From CAZADS01 sp964483985 (GTDB lineage: Bacteria; Pseudomonadota; Alphaproteobacteria; Thalassobaculales; Thalassobaculaceae), in assembly GCA_964483985.1 (NCBI GenBank), contig CAZADS010000076.1:1-27618 (forward strand): a stretch of DNA of 27,618 nucleotides, read 5' to 3'. Each line of letters opens with the position of its first letter. Position 1 is the first letter of the stretch. Below are positions 1 through 6,849 of the stretch, piece by piece. The notes below the pieces were generated by a model. That model saw only the letters and a program-made list of their open reading frames with translations. It did no database searches and was not told the DNA's origin. The translations under genes were made by a program, and so were the position numbers.

Positions 1-1
1 A

Positions 2-94
2 ATCTTGATTGACGACATCGCTTCTTCCTATCAATCTGGATCTAATAATCTGATTGAAGGGGATTTGAAATGCGGTTCGAAAATAAAGGAGTAA
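2..94 (+). CDS. Possible C-terminal end of an upstream gene (partial)
   Basis: Of the three plus-strand frames at the window edge, only the one starting at base 2 is open; it runs about 30 codons to a TAA at 92-94. If real, it is the tail of a gene that starts outside the window and overlaps the start of the next SDR gene by about 25 bases. The residues carry no recognisable motif. An open frame of this length can occur by chance, so this is only a possibility. Confidence 0.2.
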   Translation: MLIDDIASSYQSGSNNLIEGDLKCGSKIKE

Positions 95-831
95 TTGTTA
101 CTGGCGGAAGCGGAGGTATCGGTAGGGAGACAAGCTTTCACTTTGCTGCCGAAGGAGCGTCCGTTTCGATAGTCGATCTTGATCTGGATCTTGCCAAATG
201 GGTGGCTAAAGAAATTGAAGATTAAGGAGGTAAAGCTCATGCCTTCGAAATGAATGTCACTAACCAAGAGCAAACAGAAACTGTTATTGAAGCTTCGGCT
301 AAAGCGATGGGATCTCTAGATATAATTTTCTGTAATGCAGGCATAAGGGAAATTGCTCCAGCGCAAGACTTACCGTTAGACGAATGGAAAGAAGTCATAG
401 AGGTTAATGTAACTGGCGTTTTCATTTCGGCTCAGGCGTTTGCTCGTCACTGCATCGCTAAGGGCCAAGGGGGCGCAATCGTTAATACTGCATCAACGTT
501 GGGTGTAATGGGTTCGACCGCTCGATGCGCTTATGCTACCTCGAAGCATGCTGTTGTTGGTATGACAAAAGCATTGGCGATGGATTTAGCTCCGTTTGAT
601 ATTAGGGTTAATGCTGTGGGTCCAGGGGTTATACGGACACCTTTAACAGAGCGTTATTTCCAAGATGCAGAGATGGCAGCTAAAATAAAAGATATCCATG
701 CAATGAATCGTTGGGGTCAACCGTCTGAAATAGCACGTGCGGTATTATTTTTAGCCAGTGATGATGCAAGCTTTTGTACAGGGCATAATCTTGTAATAGA
801 TGGTGGTTGGACTGCGGGTAAGAGGTTATAG
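70..831 (+). pseudogene. Short-chain dehydrogenase/reductase (SDR) gene interrupted by an in-frame TAA stop
   Basis: The reading frame from ATG 70, preceded by a GAAGGGGA ribosome site, to the stop at 829-831 encodes a classical NAD(P)-dependent SDR of about 253 residues, a normal length for the family. The N-terminus has the cofactor motif TGGSGGIG. After it come the NAG motif, the catalytic Ser, the YxxxK pair (YATSK) and the PGxxxT region (PGVIRTPL). One codon breaks it: TAA at 223-225, codon 52, where homologs have a residue just before GGKA. The frame is not shifted on either side, so this is a nonsense change rather than an indel. As written, only the nucleotide-binding start would be made; a fragment from ATG 250 would lack the cofactor motif. 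It shares its first residues (MRFENK) with the SDR at 15042, suggesting related genes. It could be a real pseudogene or a single-base sequence error. The substrate is unknown. Confidence 0.75.
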
Positions 832-918
832 AGTTTGGTGGCTTATTAGAAAGCTTTTGAAAATTATTTTACAGTCGGACAAAAACTTTTACATAATCCA
901 ACCTAGAGGATGAGGTTT

Positions 919-1803
919 ATGCAACAAGTAACAAAATCAGCTAATAATACGGAGCCCGCGATGGGGTTAATGGCAAATCTTACTTATATAGTCAGACAAG
1001 ATGCTAAGCCTTTTTTTGAGAGTTCTCGGTTAACAGGAGGGATACCCAAGATCTATTTTAGAACAGAACAGCGTCCAGCAACTATCTATGATATGCGCCA
1101 TGTTATTGAATCATTATCAATGGATGTGAACGGATTTGAACTTCATAATTATCCGAGCAAAGTGAAAAATTTATATGATGACGAAGCAATTGAACAAGAC
1201 TACAACACTGAACTGGAGAAGATGCTCAAATTGAAAACTGGCGCTGATTTAGTCAAGATCTTTGATCACACTCGACGATCTAGTGATTCGGTAGGGGCAG
1301 ATAATACGGACGGGAAACGACTCCCGGCGGACAGAGTCCATGCAGACTACACTATAACTTCGGGCCCTCAACGGGCTAAAGACACACTGGGAGAAGGTGA
1401 GTTTAATAGGATCCTCTCTTCTGAGGGACGAATCATTCAAGTTAACGTGTGGCGTCCCATTAAAGGTCCAGTGCGCTGTGCACCTCTTGCTCTGGCGGAT
1501 GCTTCAACCGTGCCATCCGAAGATTTAATAGCTACGGATCAAAGATTTCCAGACAGAGTTGGCGAGATTTATCAGTTAGCATATGGGGCAGGACACCAGT
1601 GGTATTATGCGTCGGAAATGAAACCAGAGGAAGTAATACTAATAAAGGGATGGGACAGCGTTGACGATGGACGAGCTCGTTTTACGCCGCATGGGGCATT
1701 CAACCATCCTGAAGAAACACCAGCTATGGAACCAAGGGAAAGTATTGAGACCAGAACGTTTTTGGTTTTCGACTCAAACTGGGCTAAAGTTCCGGTCGTT
1801 TAA
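919..1803 (+). CDS. CmcJ/NvfI-family oxidoreductase (Fe(II)/2-oxoglutarate-type hydroxylase/desaturase-like)
   Basis: The protein (294 aa) resembles the CmcJ/NvfI/AsaB family, originally called methyltransferase-like but containing members that act as non-haem iron hydroxylases or desaturases. Visible hallmarks are the HxD motif in VHADYT (His141, Asp143), the NVWRP segment that follows, and a later conserved HGAFNHP stretch (His258 or His263), which could supply the third iron ligand. The closing region (PRESIETRTFLVF) is also typical. ATG 919 was chosen because AGAGGA lies about 8 bases upstream; ATG 910 is in frame but overlaps that site. The gene follows the broken SDR by about 90 bases on the same strand and may share its transcript. 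The family is common in fungi and scattered in bacteria. The substrate cannot be deduced. Confidence 0.8.
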   Translation: MQQVTKSANNTEPAMGLMANLTYIVRQDAKPFFESSRLTGGIPKIYFRTEQRPATIYDMRHVIESLSMDVNGFELHNYPSKVKNLYDDEAIEQDYNTELEKMLKLKTGADLVKIFDHTRRSSDSVGADNTDGKRLPADRVHADYTITSGPQRAKDTLGEGEFNRILSSEGRIIQVNVWRPIKGPVRCAPLALADASTVPSEDLIATDQRFPDRVGEIYQLAYGAGHQWYYASEMKPEEVILIKGWDSVDDGRARFTPHGAFNHPEETPAMEPRESIETRTFLVFDSNWAKVPVV

Positions 1804-1866
1804 TTTTTTGATCTGTCCTTAAGTTTGGGAAAGCGTTGAAGTTTTCGAGCCAGATTCCGTTGAAAT

Positions 1867-2388
1867 TCAGTCTTCGGGATAACGCCACGGTGTTTGGGGC
1901 TGATCTGCGTCCTCGTCGATCGTCCAGTGTGGCAGGGCAAATTCGTCTGACACATCTACATAGACCAATTTTACCTTGGTTCCTATTCCGACACATTTAA
2001 TCATATCTGGTGGAGCGAAATTTCCGTCATGAGTCATCAAATTCCCAGCGACACGAAGGGCTTCATGTTCGGTAGGTTGCCCTTTTTGAGTGTCAAGATC
2101 GGCTAATATTATCATATAAGGCACTTTGTCTAGAAAAGCGGGTTGGATGGGATGATGCACTTCCACGTAGGAATGGACAGTACCTTTTCCTTCAACCGGG
2201 ACCCACGCGGCCTCACGATCAGTGGTCCATGGGCAGGCGGTAGTAGGCGGATAACGCAGTAATCCACTTTTTTTGCCTCGTTGCAATCGAAAGTCCCGAT
2301 TAGAGCAATATCTGAAAAAGTTTCTGTTTTCTTGATCAAGGTCTTCGATGGTGAGTGTCATTCCCATATAATCACCGAGAATAGGCAT
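1867..2388 (-). CDS. DUF35 / OB-fold acyl-CoA-associated protein, partner of the thiolase-like protein
   Basis: A 173-residue protein with the layout of DUF35 (rubredoxin-like zinc ribbon plus C-terminal OB fold), a family that commonly partners with thiolase-like enzymes and binds acyl-CoA. The ribbon is recognisable from FRLQRGKKSGLLRYPP and TTACPW (residues 33-54), and the OB fold starts around GKGTVHSYVEVHH. Of the four usual zinc cysteines only one remains (Cys52); the others are Gly38, Ser41 and Thr55, so zinc binding is doubtful. I believe some relatives of this subfamily also lack them, but this is recollection. It lies 16 bases downstream of the thiolase-like gene on the same strand, the usual operon arrangement. 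By analogy with the Ltp2-ChsH2 steroid side-chain complex, the two proteins may form one CoA-ester enzyme; that function is inferred. Confidence 0.8.
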   Translation of the reverse strand: MPILGDYMGMTLTIEDLDQENRNFFRYCSNRDFRLQRGKKSGLLRYPPTTACPWTTDREAAWVPVEGKGTVHSYVEVHHPIQPAFLDKVPYMIILADLDTQKGQPTEHEALRVAGNLMTHDGNFAPPDMIKCVGIGTKVKLVYVDVSDEFALPHWTIDEDADQPQTPWRYPED

Positions 2389-2404
2389 TTCGTCGTTTCC
2401 TTTT

Positions 2405-3667
2405 TTAGTCTTTAGCCATAATCATCGCAGACCCGGTACCAGGCATGGCCCATCCTAGGTTGGCGGTTACTTCAACATTCTTAACCTGACGACAGCCTCC
2501 TTCTCGGTAGTCATAGGTATGTTGGCGTTTCCCGTCTGGCCCTATGGGGCAGGAATCGTCCGCTTCGCCTCGCAACTGTCGGGTATTTTCGATCACCATG
2601 TTCATCCCGTGGGTATAGCCTTCGCATAAATGACCGCCTGAAGTATTGTTTGGCCGTTTCCCCCCAAGTTCAATAGTGCCATCTGAAACGTAATTGCCAC
2701 CCTCTCCCTTTTTGCAAAAGCCATAATCCTCAAGCTGCAACATAGTGGTAAAAGTAAACGCATCATACGAACCGGTAATATCGACATCCTCGGGTCCGAG
2801 ACCCGCATTCGGCCAAAGAATTTCTTTTGCGTAATGACCTGCGACGGTAGAAATGGGGCCATGCTGATAATGCATGTCTATCCTTGGTTTGCAGCACCTT
2901 CCAACTACCGATTGAATTACGGCCGGTGGATGGGCACAATCTCGGGCTCGCTCAACTCGGGTTACAATAATACAAGTTGCGTTGTCAGTCTCTACACAAC
3001 AATCTAACAAATGGAGTGGCTTACAAATAATTCGCGAGTTGATCACGTCGTTAACAGTATAGCGTTTTTTATAATAGGCTTTTGGATTATTAGAAGCATG
3101 CTTTGAATGCGCTACTTTAACTCCTGCAACTTGTTGCGGTGTCGTTCCGTAATCAAACATGTGACGGAGAAAGGTGGGAGAAAACATTTGTCCAGCGCTT
3201 TGCCATCCATATGCGCGATGGTGAATTTGGTCACCGACAATCGGGACGGCGGAGCGTGCGCCGGTGCCCCCGATGCGAACGGCAGAATAGCCATTCATCG
3301 ATCTATATATTGCTACAGTTTTGCACATTCCAGCTTCGATAACGCCCATAGCAATACCTATGAGTGCTTCCGTTGAGGAACCACCACCGTGTACATCCAT
3401 ATAGAAATTCAGACGAATGCCCAAGTCTCCAGCGACCCAAGGAGCGAACGTAGAATCATTTCCGGAATAGCTAAGCATGCCGTCTATATCTTCGGGCTCC
3501 ATTCCTGCGTCTTTCATAGCATTAGTAATGGCCCAAGTAGCTAATGAACGTGTTGATTCCTTCGAGCCCCGGCGATAGGGTGTTTCGCCGATACCACAGA
3601 TAGCATACTTTCCTCGTAAAAATTTGGAAGAGCTAGCGTCGCGATCAGAGGCACTAGATACTGACAT
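2405..3667 (-). CDS. Thiolase-like (SCP2/SCPx-type) acyl-CoA protein lacking the nucleophilic Cys
   Basis: A 420-residue protein of the thiolase superfamily, SCP2-like branch. It begins with a typical strand-turn (YAICGIGETPYRRGS), continues with EDIDGML and DVHGGGSSTE, and ends with the GGHLCEGYTHG and AMPGTGSA regions. Where a true thiolase has the acyl-accepting Cys (around residue 95), this protein has Gly-Gly-Gly-Ser; His346 in GGHLCEG is retained. It is therefore unlikely to be an ordinary thiolase. Related Cys-less proteins such as Ltp2 perform retro-aldol cleavage of CoA esters together with a DUF35 partner, and such a partner lies 16 bases downstream. ATG 3667 is preferred over a TTG 14 codons upstream because homologous sequence begins after it; its ribosome site is weak. 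Actual substrate unknown. Confidence 0.82.
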   Translation of the reverse strand: MSVSSASDRDASSSKFLRGKYAICGIGETPYRRGSKESTRSLATWAITNAMKDAGMEPEDIDGMLSYSGNDSTFAPWVAGDLGIRLNFYMDVHGGGSSTEALIGIAMGVIEAGMCKTVAIYRSMNGYSAVRIGGTGARSAVPIVGDQIHHRAYGWQSAGQMFSPTFLRHMFDYGTTPQQVAGVKVAHSKHASNNPKAYYKKRYTVNDVINSRIICKPLHLLDCCVETDNATCIIVTRVERARDCAHPPAVIQSVVGRCCKPRIDMHYQHGPISTVAGHYAKEILWPNAGLGPEDVDITGSYDAFTFTTMLQLEDYGFCKKGEGGNYVSDGTIELGGKRPNNTSGGHLCEGYTHGMNMVIENTRQLRGEADDSCPIGPDGKRQHTYDYREGGCRQVKNVEVTANLGWAMPGTGSAMIMAKD

Positions 3668-3953
3668 GAAAAGGTTTCCCAACAAATGAGTTATTTTGGA
3701 AATAAACAATTAAAAAAGGCGTCGTCACTTCGTGGGATGAAAGTCAACAACATTTGTAATCTAACATTATAATGATGTTCTTGATCACGCGGGTTGTTTA
3801 ACATACGAATATACCACAAGGGCTTGCCATTCAAAACCCTCGTTTGTTAAAGACGCTGATAATGGGCTATAAAGTTATTATAATGAAAATACACTGTATG
3901 CCAGACGAAAAAGAACTTTAACTAAAAAATTCATCTATAAGATAGGATAGGCA
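3668..3953. other. Divergent intergenic region, no gene seen
   Basis: This 286-base AT-rich stretch separates the minus-strand thiolase-like gene from the plus-strand hydrolase operon, so it should carry promoters for both directions. I found no convincing sigma-70 hexamer pair, RNA gene or open frame with a ribosome site. A short inverted AACAT/ATGTT pair (about 3757-3777) is too small to interpret. Confidence 0.5.
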
Positions 3954-4739
3954 ATGACGCTGACATTTAGCAAGACTCTGGTATCTGGAGTGTCAATTGA
4001 AATGGCTTCCTTAGGGTCAGGTTCCCCTCTATTATTTCTGCATGGTGGGTTTAGCACATATGGTCACGAACAATGTTTAAGCACATTGTCAAAGAACTTT
4101 AATGTTATAGCGCCTATATTACCTGGGTTTGGCCACTCTGAACTCCCAAGAACCTATAATGACATCCACGATCTTGCTTATTTTTGCCTTGATCTTATAG
4201 CCGAGTTGGAATTGAACAACGTGACTTTGGTGGGATCCTGCTTCGGCGGATGGGTTGCTGCAGAAATGGCTATTAGATCTACTCAGAGACTGAATAATTT
4301 AATATTGATAAGCGCCCTTGGGGCGAAGTTTGGTGATCATTTGACGCGAGATATAACTGATATTCATGCAATGTATGAGGCTGATGTTCAGTCTTCGCTT
4401 TATGCTGACCCGGCTCGCGCTCAGCGCGAAACGAAACAATTAACCGACGACGAGCTTACAGCAATGGTTCGGACGCGGGAAGCATTCACACTGTTTGGTT
4501 GGAAACCGTATATGCATAATCCGAAACTTACGGGTTGGTTGCACCGGGTAGACTTGCCTAGCTTGTTAATTTGGGGCAAACAAGATGGGATGGTTTCTTT
4601 AGAATATGGTCAAAAATATGCGGCTGCAATTACTGGTTCCTTGTTTGAAGCAATTGACGATGCTGGTCATTATCCAAGTCTAGAACAGCCTGAAACCGTA
4701 TCGGCGTTGATAACTGATTTTGTAAATAAAATTAAATAA
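3954..4739 (+). CDS. Alpha/beta hydrolase with a Cys nucleophile
   Basis: A 261-residue alpha/beta hydrolase, first gene of a tight three-gene operon. The oxyanion-hole HGG (residues 30-32) and the PGFGHS strand are present, followed by the nucleophile elbow GSCFGG. The usual pattern is G-x-S-x-G; here the nucleophile position is Cys96 (codon TGC, 4239-4241). The likely acid is Asp211 (WGKQDGMV) and the base His239 (AGHYPSLEQP), giving a Cys-Asp-His triad like that of dienelactone hydrolase. It could be a hydrolase or C-C hydrolase acting on the product of the neighbouring flavin monooxygenase, for example a lactone or ester; that is inference. ATG 3954 has only a weak purine-rich site (GATAGG) upstream. 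No signal peptide is seen, so it is probably cytoplasmic. Confidence 0.88.
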   Translation: MTLTFSKTLVSGVSIEMASLGSGSPLLFLHGGFSTYGHEQCLSTLSKNFNVIAPILPGFGHSELPRTYNDIHDLAYFCLDLIAELELNNVTLVGSCFGGWVAAEMAIRSTQRLNNLILISALGAKFGDHLTRDITDIHAMYEADVQSSLYADPARAQRETKQLTDDELTAMVRTREAFTLFGWKPYMHNPKLTGWLHRVDLPSLLIWGKQDGMVSLEYGQKYAAAITGSLFEAIDDAGHYPSLEQPETVSALITDFVNKIK

Positions 4740-4750
4740 GAGGAAAAATT

Positions 4751-5974
4751 ATGAAACTTTATCATTTCTCGGAGTTAGCTTATCCAGCCGGTTGGGACGT
4801 CGGTTACGAAATGAATACGTTTCGCGTCGTGGTTCCGAATAAACACTACGATCCAAAAATTGGTGCCGACGATTATCACCGACATTTGGATGAGTTCCAA
4901 CTGTGCGATGAGCTTGGCATTAATATTATGCTTAATGAACACCATAGCACGCTAACCTGCATGAACGCAGCAGTAACAGTTACTGGTTCTATCTTGGCTC
5001 GAGTAACAAAAAATGTTCGTATTTTATTGCTTGGAACTCCAATTGCCAATCGTCCGGACCCAGTACGCGTTGCGGAGGAAATGGCAATGATTGACGTTAT
5101 TTCAAGGGGGCGACTGGATATGGGACTGGTTAAAGGCGCTCCATACGAAATAGCGCCTTCCAACATGAATCCTAGTCGTCTAATGGACCGTTTCTGGGAG
5201 GCGCATGACTTAATTTTGAAGGCTATGACTACACAAGACGGGCCATTTAATTGGGAAAGTGAAAATTATCATTATCGAAAGGTTAATATTTGGCCCCGTC
5301 CATGGCAACAACCCCATCCGCCCGTTTGGATCACTGCTCTTAGTCCGAATAGCGGTCGAGCAATTGCTGAACGGGGACACGTGGCAGCGTCTCTCCTGTC
5401 TGGGGGAATAGCTAGTGGGATGTTTGGCGCCTATAGACAGCGGGCCGCAGAGATGGGTTGGGCTGCTCCTAATGATCGTCTGGCTTATTGTGTGTTGGTT
5501 GGAGTTGGTGATACTGAGGAAGAAGGTCGAAGACGAGCTGATCAAGTGGCCGGCTATGTTCGCACGTCTCCCATTGTTGCTGAGCCTTTTAAGAATCCGG
5601 CCGGCTATAATCCAGTGCCTGCTAATGTCATGGCACTAAAAGCCGGACCATCTCAGAGTGTAGCAACGGTTAAAACAATAGATGGACGCATAATCGACCC
5701 TACAAAGGCAACTGTTCAAGAGTTCATGGATGCACGAACTGTATTCGCCGGTACTCCTGACCAGGTGTTCGAACAAATAAAATTGTTCGCTCAAGAATCG
5801 GGTGGTTTCGGCAATCTAGTTATTATGGGACAAGGAGGGACACTGTCCCATGACGAAACCTGCGCCAATCTCAGATTATTCGCTAAGGAAGTGATGCCAA
5901 GGCTTGGTGAAATAGAAATGCCTGAGAATCCATTTGGTGAATTAGCAGAACGTAACGCTGCTGCCGCCCAATAA
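4751..5974 (+). CDS. LLM-class flavin-dependent oxidoreductase (bacterial luciferase-like monooxygenase)
   Basis: A 407-residue protein of the luciferase-like monooxygenase (LLM) superfamily, which uses reduced FMN from a separate reductase and O2 to oxidise aldehydes, ketones, sulfonates or cyclic substrates. Family features are the NEHHS motif after strand 3, LLGTPIANRPDPVRVAEEMAMIDVISRGRLDMGLVKG (start and end of the conserved core, about residues 94-130), and WPRPWQQPHPPVWI. AGAGGAA sits just upstream of ATG 4751, 11 bases after the hydrolase stop, and an SDR follows 23 bases later. Together the three genes suggest monooxygenation, hydrolysis and alcohol or ketone oxidoreduction of one substrate. 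No flavin reductase gene is seen nearby, so FMNH2 would come from elsewhere. The C-terminus (about 35 residues) is longer than the core fold needs. Confidence 0.9.
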   Translation: MKLYHFSELAYPAGWDVGYEMNTFRVVVPNKHYDPKIGADDYHRHLDEFQLCDELGINIMLNEHHSTLTCMNAAVTVTGSILARVTKNVRILLLGTPIANRPDPVRVAEEMAMIDVISRGRLDMGLVKGAPYEIAPSNMNPSRLMDRFWEAHDLILKAMTTQDGPFNWESENYHYRKVNIWPRPWQQPHPPVWITALSPNSGRAIAERGHVAASLLSGGIASGMFGAYRQRAAEMGWAAPNDRLAYCVLVGVGDTEEEGRRRADQVAGYVRTSPIVAEPFKNPAGYNPVPANVMALKAGPSQSVATVKTIDGRIIDPTKATVQEFMDARTVFAGTPDQVFEQIKLFAQESGGFGNLVIMGQGGTLSHDETCANLRLFAKEVMPRLGEIEMPENPFGELAERNAAAAQ

Positions 5975-5997
5975 AATTTGGGTATTGGAGTACTAGC

Positions 5998-6789
5998 ATG
6001 CGAGCGCTTGTTACCGGAGCCAGCCCTGGGATAGGAGGAGCAACCTGCCGTAAACTTACAGAAATGGCAAATGCGAGAGGCGAAAGAGCTAAAATTGCGG
6101 CTTGCGAAATTCGTGAAACGGACGCCATTAAAATGTTGGCTGACGAACTCCGTGCTGCGGGGGCGGAAGTCATTGTGTTGACCGGTGATCTTGCTGATAA
6201 GAAGGTTCCCAGCAGGTTAATAAAACAAGCAGTAAAAGCTTTTGGGAGTTTGGATGCTGTCGTGAGTAATGCGGGAATTACTAGCCCGGCGCCCATCAAC
6301 GATCTAAAAATTGACCAATGGGACAGGCTGATGGCAGTAAACACAAGAGCAACCTTGTTGTTAGCACAAGCCGCTTATCCAACACTAAAATCCACAGAAG
6401 GTAGTTTGGTGGCCGTGGCATCAATGTCGGGCATGGGAGCCCATCCCCGCATGGGAGCATATGGGCCAAGCAAGGCTGCCTTGATTTCACTATGTCAGGT
6501 TTTGGCGCAAGAATGGGCAGCTGATCGTATCAATGTGAATACAGTATCTCCCGGTATGATAAGAACACCATTGACTCAAAAAGTGTATGAAAACAATCAA
6601 ATTGCGCGTGACCGGTCCTCACTTGTTCCATGGGGGCGCGTAGGAGAACCAGAGGATATTGCAAACACAATCGGATTTCTGTTGTCATCAGACGCAGCAT
6701 ATATAACGGGGCAAAATCTCTTGACTGATGGTGGGTTTGTAGACTCTCTTTATAGTCATATTCCAGGATTGCCTCGCAGTAACGTTTGA
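5998..6789 (+). CDS. Short-chain dehydrogenase/reductase (SDR)
   Basis: An intact 263-residue classical SDR. The first residues form the cofactor site (TGASPGIG at about 6-13). There is a somewhat long stretch after the first helix, then NAG (residues 91-93 region), the catalytic Ser in VASMSGMG, YGPSK as the YxxxK pair, and PGMIRTPLT. It ends with ITGQNLLTDGGF, the usual C-terminal signature. GGAG lies upstream of ATG 5998, and the 23-base gap to the LLM gene points to one transcript. It probably oxidises an alcohol made by, or reduces a carbonyl used by, the hydrolase/LLM module; the direction is unknown. After the stop, 60 bases separate it from the convergent molybdenum-hydroxylase operon, with no clear terminator. 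Confidence 0.88.
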   Translation: MRALVTGASPGIGGATCRKLTEMANARGERAKIAACEIRETDAIKMLADELRAAGAEVIVLTGDLADKKVPSRLIKQAVKAFGSLDAVVSNAGITSPAPINDLKIDQWDRLMAVNTRATLLLAQAAYPTLKSTEGSLVAVASMSGMGAHPRMGAYGPSKAALISLCQVLAQEWAADRINVNTVSPGMIRTPLTQKVYENNQIARDRSSLVPWGRVGEPEDIANTIGFLLSSDAAYITGQNLLTDGGFVDSLYSHIPGLPRSNV

Positions 6790-6849
6790 TAGATAGAAAT
6801 TAAGCTGCGGCCGTTTTTTGCCATGCTCCATTTGACCTCGTTTGCCTGA

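Noticed and set aside
223..225. Programmed recoding of the TAA stop in the first SDR
   Set aside because: TAA has no known recoding amino acid in this lineage and there is no following structure; mutation or sequence error is simpler.
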